Assembly: GCA_963664465.2 (NCBI GenBank)
Contig: CAXXSU010000006.1
Location: 248,001-312,000 of the forward strand
Direction of reading: 5' to 3'
Origin: CAVOAK01 sp963664465
GTDB taxonomy: Bacteria > Pseudomonadota > Alphaproteobacteria > UBA8366 > CAVOAK01
Length of the DNA stretch: 64,000 nucleotides
The notes below the pieces were generated by a model, which saw only the letters and a list, made by a program, of their open reading frames with translations, did no database searches and had not been told where the DNA came from. The translations under genes and the position numbers were made by a program. Of the stretch, positions 45,509 through 55,056 are shown one piece after another (position 1 is the stretch's first letter; the number at the start of each line of letters is the position of its first letter).

Positions 45509-45931
45509 GTTTCCCTCCAGATATTATTGTTTTGGAATTGCCCAACGCCGAATCAGGCTTGTCGCTGCCGGCAAGCTCAGTCGAGCGCTGGACAGAGTTT
45601 AGTAAGTGGAGCCGAGACGGTAAAGAAATTCCATGCGTAACGGACCGTGAACCGATTCCTGCTGGCTACTGCTCCAGCTTTCACGCCCGCTGCGAGCCGC
45701 ATCGCCAAGCATCGAATTTCGCCGTCATGACACGAGATTCATGTGCCAGGAACCAGTCAGGCATCGGCTCAACCTTGTTATTTTCTTGGAATTGGCCTAT
45801 TTGATGGCTGCCGGATCATCCCGGCCGAGGGTTGGCTGCAGCGCTGCCAGAATGTTAGCGAAGTAGCATGTCAGGGTTTACGGGGCTCGGTTGTCGCACG
45901 CGGGCCAATCCAAAATTTGGAAGGAGTGTTG
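45509..45931. other. Intergenic region upstream of infA
   Basis: 423 bp separating the divergent peroxiredoxin and infA genes. No gene is supported. The motif TTGGAATTG occurs twice (about 45533 and 45788), once near each gene; whether this matters is unknown. Confidence 0.4.
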
Positions 45932-46150
45932 GTGCCCAAAGAGGAATTGCTGCAGTTCGACGGTACGGTCACAGAAGTCCTGCCGAACGCGATGTTCAAA
46001 GTGAAGCTTGATAACGAGCATGAAGTTTTGGCTCATACCGCGGGTAAGATGCGCAAATATCGTATCCGCGTTTTAGCTGGCGATCGCGTCAGCGTAGAGA
46101 TGACGCCCTACGACCTGTCGAAAGGTCGGATCAACTTCCGATACAAATAG
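45932..46150 (+). CDS. infA: Translation initiation factor IF-1
   Basis: A 72-aa S1/OB-fold protein: PKEELLQFDGTVTEVLPNAM, HTAGKMRKYRIRVLAGD and the terminal DLSKGRINFRYK are almost canonical. It binds the ribosomal A site during initiation. The start is GTG at 45932, five bases after GGAAGGAG (45919-45926). In many alphaproteobacteria maf follows infA; here a DUF1194 gene on the other strand follows. Confidence 0.95.
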   Translation: MPKEELLQFDGTVTEVLPNAMFKVKLDNEHEVLAHTAGKMRKYRIRVLAGDRVSVEMTPYDLSKGRINFRYK

Positions 46151-46210
46151 CCGGCCTCCGGGCCTTGGGACGGACCGCTCGGCGACCTCCTATGGTGGTG
46201 CCCGCACGCG

Positions 46211-46930
46211 TCACTTGCGACGCGATGCGTGTCTCTCAAGCACCGTTGCGCTGATTTCCAGAACCAGTTTGTTGAGAATCGCAGCGGCGAACGTGCTTAC
46301 TTCCTGACGCACGACGAGGACGAATGAGCGTGGACCACCGGTAACGTCGCGGCGATAATGTTCGTCTAGCGGGATACCGCCCGGCCCGCTGTAAGTGCGG
46401 CCGGGGTTGATGATGGCCAGCCCGTTTATCGTGATACCCGAAAACACGGCTCGATCGCGCGCCGCTGCCACCGGTCCGCCGCGGTTGTCGGGACCGTCGC
46501 CCGAAATGTCGATAATGCGACGTGTGCCTGAATATTCATTGGTGCCGATAAGCTCCGCTGAAAAATCCACCGCATCGCCAATCGCATTGGCGCCGCCGCA
46601 GTCGATCGGTGGTGCGGTTACCAGGTCTGCCGCAAACGCGCGAGCCGACGCCGCATCGTGGATGCGTGCCCAGGGCACTTTTATGCGTTGGCAGCCAACT
46701 CCTGACCATTCGACGTAGGTCAGGGCGATCGACTGATAATAGCCGCTGCCCAAAGCCTGCAGAATGCGCGGATGCGTGATTGCCTGGGCGTAGCCGTGGC
46801 GTTGTAGCCGCCGTTCCTCGGTGTCGATGCTGCCCGATGCATCGGCGGCCAGCACCAATTCAAGATCTACCGGAGCCTCGGCTGCAAATGTTTGCTGTGG
46901 ATTGGAGAGGAGGGAGATCAAGGATGCTAG
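46211..46930 (-). pseudogene. DUF1194 (von Willebrand A-like) exported protein, main part (split by IS1380)
   Basis: About 236 codons remain from the TTG at 46921. The domain reads LELVLAADASGSIDTEERRL (MIDAS-like DxSxS as DASGS), IALTYVEWSG, and RRIIDISGDGPDNRGG, matching DUF1194. The frame continues upstream into the CTAG at 46927-46930 and then the IS1380 element. The start codon and first 13 residues of the signal peptide are at 48533-48571 across the element. Excision with one CTAG would restore a continuous signal peptide MRSANLSWPHAALL-ASLISLLS. Confidence 0.85.
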
Positions 46931-48528
46931 CCCGGATTATTCACGGCACGGCGTGAAAGAGGTGGTGAGCGTGGATTAAACTGTTGAGATTCCGTATGAT
47001 TCTGGTGTCTGGCCAAGACCATACGGCAACAGGGAAACCCGGCTCACCATGGATGAGATTACCGCCTATCTCCCCGGACTGTCACCCGTCGAGAACAAGG
47101 AACTGTGCGTCCGGTTCGCCGGCGGCCGGCTGTCGTCGGACGGCGGCGTGCTGGTGCTGCGCGAGATCGAGAAGCGTCTCGGCCTTGCCGCGCGCCTAGC
47201 CGGTTGCCTGTCCGATGCGCGCGATCCAGCGAGCACCACCCACTCATACGCCGACATGATCGGGGCGCGCATGTTCGCCATCGCCTGCGGATACGAGGAT
47301 TGCGACGACCTCGACGTGCTGCGCTTCGATCCGGCGTTCAAGCTGGCCTGTGGTCGCCTGCCCGAGAGCGGTCGCGATCTGATGTCGCAGCCGACCTTGT
47401 CCAGGCTCGAGAACGCCCCATCATGGCGCGAACTGGCGCGCATGGGGCTGACGATGATCGATCTGTTTTGCGACAGCTTCGAGCGCGTGCCCCAACGCAT
47501 CGTGCTCGACATTGACGATACCCCTGATGCCGTCCACGGCGGCCAGCAACTGGCACTGTTCAACGCCCATTACGACGAGTACTGCTTTCAGCCCATCCAC
47601 ATCTTCGACGCGGCGACCGCCAAGCCGGTGCTGTCGCTGCTGCGTCCGGGCAAGCGGCCATCTGGTGACGAGGCGGCGCGGGTCTTGCGCCACGTCATCG
47701 GCCGCATCCGGCGCCATTGGCCCCGGGTCGAGATCGCGGTGCGTGGCGACGGCCATTACGGCACGCCCGAGGTCATGGACCTGCTGGAGGATCAGGGCCA
47801 CGGCTACATTCTCGGGCTTCCCGGCAACGCCCGGCTGAGCGAGATCGGCCAGCCGTGGTGCGAGGACGCGGCGCTGCGCCGGGTGCAATCAGGCAAGGAC
47901 AAGGTGCGCCGTTTCTTCCAGACCGGCTACCAGGCCAAAAGCTGGTCACGCGAGCGCAAGGTCGTTGCCCGCGTCGAGGCCACCGCAAGGGGGACGGATG
48001 TCCGCTTCGTCGTCACCAACCTGCCGGGCCGCGCCAAATTGCTCTACGAGAGGGTCTATTGCGCCCGTGGCCGGATGGAAAACATGATCAAGGAGCACAA
48101 GCTCTACACCAAATCCGACCGCACCTCGTGTCACCGATGGGAAGCCAACCAGTTCCGGCTGTTCCTGCACACCGCCGCCTATTGGCTGCTGCATCAGTTG
48201 CGCCGGACCGCGCCCCGCCGCTCGCCGTGGCGCACCGCGACGTTCGAGACGCTACGACGGGCATTCCTCAAGATCGCCGTGCGCATCGAGGAGCTCAACA
48301 CTCGCATCAAGATCGCCCTGCCCTCGGCCTACCCATATCGCAACGCCCTGATCGCGATGGCCGCCTCCATCGCCGCACAAGGCCCCTGATCCTAGCGGCG
48401 CGTGCCGCCGGATGAACCTCGAACGTCAATCTCCAACCCGTAACGAAAACCCGCCCCGAAAGCCGCCGTCAACCCGGCCGATACCGCTCGCCTCGCTCAA
48501 ATCGGCCGCCAAGCGTGAATAATGCGGG
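46931..48528 (+). mobile_element. IS1380-family insertion sequence, copy B
   Basis: 1598 bp, same ends as copy A in the opposite orientation, with CTAG on both sides (46927-46930 and 48529-48532). It interrupts the DUF1194 gene within its signal-peptide codons. Confidence 0.93.
47049..48389 (+). CDS. IS1380-family transposase, copy B
   Basis: A 446-aa transposase whose translation is identical to copy A, including LDIDDTPDAVHG, VRGDGHYGTPEV and RGRMENMIKEHK. The complete reading frame indicates that the element is recent and possibly active. Confidence 0.94.
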   Translation: MDEITAYLPGLSPVENKELCVRFAGGRLSSDGGVLVLREIEKRLGLAARLAGCLSDARDPASTTHSYADMIGARMFAIACGYEDCDDLDVLRFDPAFKLACGRLPESGRDLMSQPTLSRLENAPSWRELARMGLTMIDLFCDSFERVPQRIVLDIDDTPDAVHGGQQLALFNAHYDEYCFQPIHIFDAATAKPVLSLLRPGKRPSGDEAARVLRHVIGRIRRHWPRVEIAVRGDGHYGTPEVMDLLEDQGHGYILGLPGNARLSEIGQPWCEDAALRRVQSGKDKVRRFFQTGYQAKSWSRERKVVARVEATARGTDVRFVVTNLPGRAKLLYERVYCARGRMENMIKEHKLYTKSDRTSCHRWEANQFRLFLHTAAYWLLHQLRRTAPRRSPWRTATFETLRRAFLKIAVRIEELNTRIKIALPSAYPYRNALIAMAASIAAQGP

Positions 48529-48571
48529 CTAGTAGCGCCGCGTGCGGCCAGCTGAGGTTTGCGCTTCTCAT
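48529..48571 (-). pseudogene. DUF1194 protein, start codon and first residues
   Basis: From the ATG at 48571 the minus strand reads MRSANLSWPHAAL and then enters the CTAG duplication next to IS1380 copy B. Joined to 46926 downwards it continues LASLISLLSNPQQTFAA, a normal signal peptide, into the DUF1194 domain. Confidence 0.82.
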
Positions 48572-49031
48572 GTGACGAGCCTTCTTTGGGTTCCAACTCG
48601 GGTTGCCTGCCGATGAAATAGATGGGAAAGGCGTGCCGCGGTCTCGGTCTCGGTCGCGGCGGACAAGGATGACATAACGCGCCAATGTTGGGCTAAGTAG
48701 ATGGGCTATTCTCTCCTCAAGGGACGCAAAGTTGGTGCCTCCCAGCAGGTGATCGGAATAAATGGCTCGACTCATGACCCAGATCGACGCTCCCAACATA
48801 CTTTAGTACTGCACCGACGCGCAGCGCTACGACACGATAGGCGCATTGGGAAAGGCCGACATTCGCACGCCGAGTGTTGATCGGCCGGCCGACGGCGGTG
48901 TGGCGTTCAAGCGAGCCTATGCACAAAGCGCGCTCGTCCCGCGCCGAGGCGGCACGAATCCTCTATGTCGGCTTCGGACTCATGATAATGTCACCAATCA
49001 CTTGCCGGTGGGGTTTGGGGAGGAGCACGAG
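48572..49031. other. Intergenic region upstream of the deacylase operon
   Basis: 460 bp. A minus-strand frame continues upstream of the DUF1194 start with no recognisable family, and a plus-strand frame runs into the deacylase gene without conserved content. I regard it as the divergent promoter region of the DUF1194 and deacylase genes. Confidence 0.4.
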
Positions 49032-50066
49032 ATGGCGAAGAAGGCGAACGCCAAGAAGTCGTCGATCAGGATCAACGTCGATTTTGATCGTCCGGGCCGG
49101 CAGGTCGGCTACCTGCGGGTCATGCATTCGGGCAACAAGACCTCGGGTGGCGCCATCCCCTATCCGATCGCGGTGATCGGCAAGGGCAAGGGCCCGACCG
49201 CCTTCATCACCGGCGGCAACCACGGCAACGAGTATGAGGGTCAAGTGATCGCCGGCCGGCTGATCCGCGAGCTCGACCCGGACCGGGTCGAGGGCCGGAT
49301 CATCGTCATGCCGGCCCTGAACTATCTTGCCGTGCAGGAAGACCAGCGGGTTTCCGACGTCGACGGTGAGAACATGAACCGGATCTATCCGGGCGACCCC
49401 GAGGGCGGACCAACGCTTGCCGTCGCCCATTTCGTGGAATCGGAAATCCTGCCGCTTTGCGATGTCGCCATGGACCTCCACTCCGGTGGTGTGACCTCGC
49501 GCTACCTGCCGTGTGGCTACGTGCGCAAAGGCGGCAACAAGGACCTCCGAGCCCGCAAGCTAGCGTCCACCGAGGCTTTTGCTGCGCCGCTCACGGTCGT
49601 CGTTTTTTCAACCGCTTCGACCGGATCTCTATCGGCGGCCTGCGACCGCAATAACGTTGCCATGGTCGCCACTGAGCTCGGTGGTGCCAACTCCGTGACG
49701 AAGGAGGCGGTCCGGATCGGCACGGATGGCGTTTACCGGGTGTTGCGTCATAACGGAATCCTGCCATCCGATAAAGCCGACGAAAAACGACCGCAAACGC
49801 GGTTTGTGACCTATCCGGATTCGTCGAGTATGACGATGGCGACGGCAGAAGGGTTGTTCGAACCCTATTGCCGGCTTGGCGACATGGTGTCTGCCGGACA
49901 ACCGGCCGGCTGTATCCATTCGCTCGAGGCGCCGGAGCTGGATCCCGTCGAGGTCAATTTCAACCGTGATGGCATGATCGTCGTTGCGCGGATCAAGGCG
50001 CCGGTCAAGCGCGGTGACAACGTCTTCAACGTGGCCGTCGACATCGATCGCAAGGAACTCATTTGA
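49032..50066 (+). CDS. Succinylglutamate desuccinylase/aspartoacylase-family deacylase (DoeB-like)
   Basis: A 344-aa zinc deacylase of the M14-related family. Zinc ligands are seen in GGNHGNEYEGQV (His and Glu) and MDLHSGGVTS (His), with GENMNRIYPGDPEGG as the substrate loop. It is similar to N-acetyl-diaminobutyrate deacetylase (DoeB), which acts in ectoine breakdown, but other N-acyl amino acids are possible; no ectoine genes are visible. The ATG at 49032 follows GGGGAGGAG at 49017-49025. It is followed by GGT and an MFS transporter on the same strand. Confidence 0.83.
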   Translation: MAKKANAKKSSIRINVDFDRPGRQVGYLRVMHSGNKTSGGAIPYPIAVIGKGKGPTAFITGGNHGNEYEGQVIAGRLIRELDPDRVEGRIIVMPALNYLAVQEDQRVSDVDGENMNRIYPGDPEGGPTLAVAHFVESEILPLCDVAMDLHSGGVTSRYLPCGYVRKGGNKDLRARKLASTEAFAAPLTVVVFSTASTGSLSAACDRNNVAMVATELGGANSVTKEAVRIGTDGVYRVLRHNGILPSDKADEKRPQTRFVTYPDSSSMTMATAEGLFEPYCRLGDMVSAGQPAGCIHSLEAPELDPVEVNFNRDGMIVVARIKAPVKRGDNVFNVAVDIDRKELI

Positions 50067-50111
50067 TCTGTTGATCGTGCCAAAGTTTCCGCCACAGGGA
50101 GGCCCATTAGC

Positions 50112-51866
50112 GTGAGTAGCGACCAGCCATCTTCGAATGATCGTCCGGGTGTCGGCATACCCACATTCCGCCCCACGCTCATGGGGACGCGGCATATGGC
50201 GGTTGCGGGACATTATCTCGCGGCCGAGGCTGCCTTCACGATTCTTGAGGCCGGCGGCAATGCGGTTGATGCAGGTGTCGCTGCCGGGATTGCGCTCGGC
50301 GTTCTGCAAAGCGATCTCGTAAATGTTGCCGGTGTTGCACCGATCATCCTCTATCTGGCGGAACGTCGCGAGGTCCTGACGATCAGCGGTCTTGGCACCT
50401 GGCCTGCCGCCGCGTCTGTCGAGTTGTTCGAGCGTGAATACGACGGCCACATTCCGATCGGCCTGCTGCGCACGGTGGTTCCGGCAGCGCCGGACGCGTG
50501 GATCCTGGCGCTTGAAGAATTTGGCACCATGAGCTTTGGCGACGTAGCCGCGGCCGCCATCCGGTTTGCCTCCGAAGGATTCCCCATGCATCCGCTGATG
50601 GCTGGATTGATCGCCGGAAATGAAGAGGCATATCGGCGCTGGCCCTCCAGTGCGGAGATCTATTTGCCGAACGGCCGACCGCCAAAAATCGGTGATCGCT
50701 TCGTACAAACCGATCTCGCGGGAACCCTTCAATACATGGTCGACCAGGAGGCTGCCGCCGGAGACCGCGAGGCCGGGCTAAAGGCCGCACGCGATGCCTT
50801 TTATCGCGGCGATATCGCTGCTACCATCGTCGACTTTCATGCCAAAAATGGCGGCATGTTGACGGCGGCGGACATGGCTGGCTATCGCTCGGCGATCGAG
50901 CCACCGGCCCACGTGTCGTATGCGGATGTCGACGTCTACACCTGCGGTCCGTGGTGCCAGGGACCCGTTTTGGTGCAGTCGCTGGCGCTGCTCGAGGGCA
51001 TGGACCTCGCGGCAATGGGTCACAATTCGCTGGACTATATCCACACGCTTACTGAGGCGATCAAGCTCGCTTGCGCCGACCGCGAGCGATACTACGGCGA
51101 TCCGCGCTTCGAGGATGTGCCGATGGCTGAGCTGCTCTCGCCGGCATACAACAAAACGCGGCGTGAGCTTATCCGAAACGACATTGCCTGGCCGGGAATG
51201 CCGCCGGCCGGCAAAGCCGGCGGTTCGTCGCGCTCCGAGGAGCATGCCCACCCTGCGGCCGAAGGCGCGCAGGCGCTTGATCTCGATACCTCCTACGTTT
51301 GCGTGGCCGACCGACATGGCAACGTGTTTTCTGCAACGCCGAGCGACATATCATCTGATACGCCGGTCATACCGGGAACTGGCTTGTGTCCATCTTCACG
51401 TGGATCACAGTCCTGGGGTGTGGCTGATCATCCTTCCGCAGTAGCGCCGGGCAAACGACCCCGGCTTACGCCTAATCCCGCGTTCGCAATGGCCGAGGGC
51501 AAATTCCTCATGCCATTCGGTACACCGGGAGGGGATGCACAGTCGCAGGCGATGTTGCAGGTATTTCTCAATTGCAACGTCTTCGGCATGGATCCGCAGG
51601 AGGCGGTCGAGGCGCCGCGCTTCATCAGTTCGAGTTTTCCGGGTTCATTTGAGCCGCATGATTACTATCCTGGACGCCTTAATCTCGAAGCTCGAATTCC
51701 CGGCAAAACGGCTGACGGGCTAGCCGCAAAGGGCCACGAGATCGAGTGGTGGCCCGAGTGGATGTTGCGCACCGGCTCGGTTTGCACAATCAAGGCTGAT
51801 CTGGAAACCGGCATCATGGCGGCTGGAGCAGACCCCAGGCGCCCCTGCTACGCCGTTGGTTGGTAA
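50112..51866 (+). CDS. Gamma-glutamyltransferase family protein
   Basis: A 584-aa Ntn-hydrolase-type protein. The N-terminal GGNAVDAGVAAGIALGVLQS matches GGT. The self-cleavage/nucleophile Thr is expected in ALDLDTSYVCVADRHGN, where DTSY replaces the usual TTHL, and later parts are RPRLTPNPAFA and GTPGGDAQSQAMLQ. No signal peptide is seen, so it may be cytoplasmic, like many family members of unknown substrate. It starts with GTG at 50112, nine bases after GGGAGG, and its end overlaps the possible upstream start of the MFS gene. Confidence 0.85.
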   Translation: MSSDQPSSNDRPGVGIPTFRPTLMGTRHMAVAGHYLAAEAAFTILEAGGNAVDAGVAAGIALGVLQSDLVNVAGVAPIILYLAERREVLTISGLGTWPAAASVELFEREYDGHIPIGLLRTVVPAAPDAWILALEEFGTMSFGDVAAAAIRFASEGFPMHPLMAGLIAGNEEAYRRWPSSAEIYLPNGRPPKIGDRFVQTDLAGTLQYMVDQEAAAGDREAGLKAARDAFYRGDIAATIVDFHAKNGGMLTAADMAGYRSAIEPPAHVSYADVDVYTCGPWCQGPVLVQSLALLEGMDLAAMGHNSLDYIHTLTEAIKLACADRERYYGDPRFEDVPMAELLSPAYNKTRRELIRNDIAWPGMPPAGKAGGSSRSEEHAHPAAEGAQALDLDTSYVCVADRHGNVFSATPSDISSDTPVIPGTGLCPSSRGSQSWGVADHPSAVAPGKRPRLTPNPAFAMAEGKFLMPFGTPGGDAQSQAMLQVFLNCNVFGMDPQEAVEAPRFISSSFPGSFEPHDYYPGRLNLEARIPGKTADGLAAKGHEIEWWPEWMLRTGSVCTIKADLETGIMAAGADPRRPCYAVGW

Positions 51867-51907
51867 CCTCGCGCGCCGGCGCGGATCATTCCCGGAATGT
51901 TGCAGTC

Positions 51908-53173
51908 ATGGATGAGGCGCCGGCCGAGTCGCCTCGACGACCGGGGCATGAAGCGAGAGTTGTTGGACTTGTAAGCGCGGGATTCTTTCTGAGCGGCGCC
52001 TACCTAATTGTTCTGCCACCCGTGTTTCCATTGCTGGCTGCTGAGTTTGCGCTCAGCAATACGGCGCTTGGCGTATTGATGAGCACGTATGCCGTCGCCT
52101 CCGGTCTGACCCAGATTCCCATTGGCATCCTTGTTGATCGCATTGGCGCGCGTTGGGTTCTGATCGTCGGCGTCGCCGTTTCGGCGGCTGTGGTCACGGC
52201 CTTTGGGTTTGCTACCAGTTATGTCGAGCTTCTGTTGCTCGTCGCCGTGCTCGGCATCGCCATGTGTGTATTTCAGCCGGCGGATTACGCAATTCTTTCG
52301 GCGGCGATCGAGCGACGCAGGCTTGGACGCGTATTTAGTCTACACACGTTCGGCGGCAACCTTGGCATCATGGCGGCCCCGCTCAGTATCGGATTGACGG
52401 CGCAATGGTGGGGCTGGCGTGCCGCTATGTTCGGTGCCGGCGCTTTCGGATTTTGCGTATTGATTGCTTTTCTGGCCGGCCATCGCCTGCTTCATTCGGA
52501 CGTCGTGACGCATAAAACTGCTGCATCCAAGACCGGAACTGACGGCGCCAAGAAGGACAAAGTGGGGCAGAGTAACTTGCTGTCAGCGCCATTCCTCATG
52601 TTCCTGTTGTTTTTCATCGTCATGTCGATGGGCGGAGCGGGCATACGCACTTTTACTGTGACGGCGATGGTGGAGTTTCACGACGTGTCGCTGGCCTCGG
52701 CCAACGCCGCGCTTACCGCGTTCTATCTGGCGAGCGCCATCGGCATTCTGATCGGCGGCATTGTCGCGGACCGGACCGAGCGCCACGATTTGGCTGTGTT
52801 CGCCGCTGTAATTCCAGGTGCTTTCGCGTTTGCCGCTATCGGTGGATTTGTAATGCCGGTGGTGATGATGACCAGCGTGCTCTTCGCCGCGGGCCTCGGC
52901 CACGGCGTGTTGCGGCCGTCGCGGGATAAAATGGTGCAGATGGCAACGCCGCGGGGTTCGATCGGCCGTACATTCGGGTTTATTACCACCGGCGCCTACT
53001 GCGGCAACGCGCTGACGCCGGCGCTGTTCGGCTGGATAATCGACTTGGGCGAGCCGCGGGCCGTGTTTTTGCTGATTTCACTGCTCATCTTTCTGCAGGG
53101 CGGTGTCATTCTGGCTACCCGACAGGTCATGGTCCGCCGTCAACGAACATCTGACAGCCAAGCAGCGCGCTGA
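51908..53173 (+). CDS. MFS transporter
   Basis: About 421 residues with 12 hydrophobic segments. The loop 2-3 motif reads GILVDRIGARWVLIVG, and loop 8-9 has GGIVADRTERHDLAVF. The ATG at 51908 starts just before the first segment; a TTG at 51860 would overlap GGT. Placed after a deacylase and GGT, it may move amino acids, peptides or their derivatives. This is inference; the family alone does not tell substrate or direction. Confidence 0.85.
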   Translation: MDEAPAESPRRPGHEARVVGLVSAGFFLSGAYLIVLPPVFPLLAAEFALSNTALGVLMSTYAVASGLTQIPIGILVDRIGARWVLIVGVAVSAAVVTAFGFATSYVELLLLVAVLGIAMCVFQPADYAILSAAIERRRLGRVFSLHTFGGNLGIMAAPLSIGLTAQWWGWRAAMFGAGAFGFCVLIAFLAGHRLLHSDVVTHKTAASKTGTDGAKKDKVGQSNLLSAPFLMFLLFFIVMSMGGAGIRTFTVTAMVEFHDVSLASANAALTAFYLASAIGILIGGIVADRTERHDLAVFAAVIPGAFAFAAIGGFVMPVVMMTSVLFAAGLGHGVLRPSRDKMVQMATPRGSIGRTFGFITTGAYCGNALTPALFGWIIDLGEPRAVFLLISLLIFLQGGVILATRQVMVRRQRTSDSQAAR

Positions 53174-53221
53174 TACAGTGGTTACGAACGGGCAAAGCAC
53201 GGACAAAGCGGAGGGAGAACC

Positions 53222-54013
53222 ATGATCGTCGAACAGATCTGGACCGCAAACGCATATCGAAATTTCAACTATTTGATAGCCTGTCCGGAAACCGGAGAGG
53301 CGATGGCCGTCGATCCTCTTGATCATCAGAAATGCCTAGCAAAGGCGAACGAGAGAGGGTGGCAAATCACGCAAATTCTCAACACCCACGAGCATGGCGA
53401 TCATACCGGCGGCAACCGGCCGATGATCGAGGCGACCGGCGCGATGCTAATCGCGCATGCGAATGCAAAAGATAAGATTCCGGGCATCGATCGAGGTCTC
53501 GACGCAGGCGATGTAATCAGCATCGGCAAGACTGTTGAACTCGAAGCGTTGGATACGCCGGGTCACACCATGAGCCACGTCTGTCTCTTGTCCCGCACCG
53601 ATCACCCGGCACTGTTTTGTGGCGATACGCTATTCAACGCCGGAGCGGGCAATTGCCACAACGGCGGTCATCCAAACGAGCTCTACACGACGTTCGCCAC
53701 GCAGCTCGCCAGTCTTCCTGACGAGACGATGATCTATCCGGGGCATGACTACATCGGTAACAACCTCCAATTTACGCTCGATCGCGAGCCGGACAACGCC
53801 CGCGCGGCGGCGTTGTTGAGCGAGATCGAGCATCAGGATCCGGACCAGGCACTGGTCTCAACACTGGCGCTCGAGAAGGAGGTCAATACGTTCTTCCGTT
53901 TGCACAGCCCGACCGTTATCAAGCGGCTGCAGGAGGCATTTTCTGATCTACCAGATGATCCTGATCCGAAAACGGTGTTTCTCAAGCTGCGCGAATTACG
54001 GAACAATTGGTAG
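53222..54013 (+). CDS. gloB: Hydroxyacylglutathione hydrolase (glyoxalase II)
   Basis: A 263-aa metallo-beta-lactamase-fold hydrolase. The metal motif is THEHGDHTGG at residues 55-64, followed by HTMSHVC, LFCGDTLFNAGAG and MIYPGHDYIGNNLQF, all glyoxalase II hallmarks, and the C-terminal helical domain ends in LRELRNNW. It hydrolyses S-lactoylglutathione to lactate and glutathione. GGAGG directly precedes the ATG at 53222. Confidence 0.9.
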   Translation: MIVEQIWTANAYRNFNYLIACPETGEAMAVDPLDHQKCLAKANERGWQITQILNTHEHGDHTGGNRPMIEATGAMLIAHANAKDKIPGIDRGLDAGDVISIGKTVELEALDTPGHTMSHVCLLSRTDHPALFCGDTLFNAGAGNCHNGGHPNELYTTFATQLASLPDETMIYPGHDYIGNNLQFTLDREPDNARAAALLSEIEHQDPDQALVSTLALEKEVNTFFRLHSPTVIKRLQEAFSDLPDDPDPKTVFLKLRELRNNW

Positions 54014-54123
54014 GTCGACGGCTGACCGAGGGGCGTGGGAAGTAATATTTAGGGTTGATTAAGGCGTCGGACGCCCGATTATGTCTAGAACGGCGGTAAA
54101 GCCGGCGAAAGGAAGGGTGAGTT

Positions 54124-54966
54124 ATGTTTATCCAAACCGAGCAGTCGCAAGATGCGGCGAGCATGAAATTCTTTCCGGGCCGGACGGTCCTTGCGTCCGG
54201 CGCACTGGAGTTTTCCGCCTCGGAAGAGCCGGCGCAATCCCCGCTTGCCGAGCGGCTGTTGCAAATCGACAACGTGGTCGCGGTCGTATTGGACTCAGAT
54301 TTCATCGCTGTCTCCAAAGTTGAGAATGCCGATTGGCAATTGATGAAACCCATGATTCTCGGTGCCATCATGGAGCATTTCATGGCCGACCTACCGGTAC
54401 TCCTCGACGAAGATGGCAAGCCGGTCACAGACTTGGCACCCTCATCCGCAGAGGAAGATGATGAGCTCGTCGCCCAGATTAAGGAGTTGATTGAGACTCG
54501 AGTCCGTCCTGCCGTTACCCAGGATGGCGGTGATGTAATCTTCCAGGAGTTCAAGGATGGTAAGGTCGTGCTTGAGTTCCAAGGGTCGGCATCTCGCTTC
54601 AAAGAAGGGATCTCAAATATCCTTCGTCACTATGTCCCTGAAGTTACAGCCGTCGTTGATCATCGCGAGGCCAAACCCAAACCAGGGCTCGATACGCCTA
54701 ACGGCAAGGCCGTTGCCGAGCTGCTGGATAGTCAAATAAATCCTGCGGTTGCCGCGCATGGCGGACATATCGCTTTGGTCGATGTCGATGAAGATACGGT
54801 CTACATCCGGCTTGAGGGCGGTTGCCAAGGGTGTGGAATGGCCGACGTCACGCTCAAACAGGGTGTCGAAGTGGAGATTAAGCGTGCCGTGCCGGCGATT
54901 GCCCATGTGCTCGACGTGACCGACCATGGGGGCGGCGAGAACCCTTACTACCAGCCCTCAAAGTAA
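54124..54966 (+). CDS. NifU-type Fe-S scaffold protein with two Nfu domains
   Basis: A 280-aa protein with three parts: a Nfu/NifU N-terminal domain (1-90, KFFPGRTVLASGALEF), an Nfu-like domain (115-180), and a second Nfu domain (195-265). The second keeps the cluster-binding CxxC: C234 and C237 in LEGGCQGCGMADVTLKQG. The first has lost it, reading EFQGSASRFKEGISNILRH where a CxxC would be expected, and is shorter there by about five residues. It should act as an Fe-S cluster carrier through the second domain only. The double-domain layout with one dead domain is unusual. Confidence 0.83.
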   Translation: MFIQTEQSQDAASMKFFPGRTVLASGALEFSASEEPAQSPLAERLLQIDNVVAVVLDSDFIAVSKVENADWQLMKPMILGAIMEHFMADLPVLLDEDGKPVTDLAPSSAEEDDELVAQIKELIETRVRPAVTQDGGDVIFQEFKDGKVVLEFQGSASRFKEGISNILRHYVPEVTAVVDHREAKPKPGLDTPNGKAVAELLDSQINPAVAAHGGHIALVDVDEDTVYIRLEGGCQGCGMADVTLKQGVEVEIKRAVPAIAHVLDVTDHGGGENPYYQPSK

Positions 54967-55056
54967 CATCGGTCCACTGCCGCGTGGAGACGGCTGACTA
55001 CAGGCGAGGCGTTGGTGCTGGTCTGAATTCGCGCGGTTGAATAAGCTCGTCCGATC

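Noticed and set aside
44519..45640. 373-codon open frame on the plus strand across the peroxiredoxin gene
   Set aside because: It is antisense to a canonical peroxiredoxin and has no family resemblance.
36840..48532. Composite transposon formed by the two IS1380 copies
   Set aside because: Each copy has its own CTAG duplication and copy B interrupts a gene whose halves still rejoin across it, so they inserted independently. The bracketed genes include infA, which is core.
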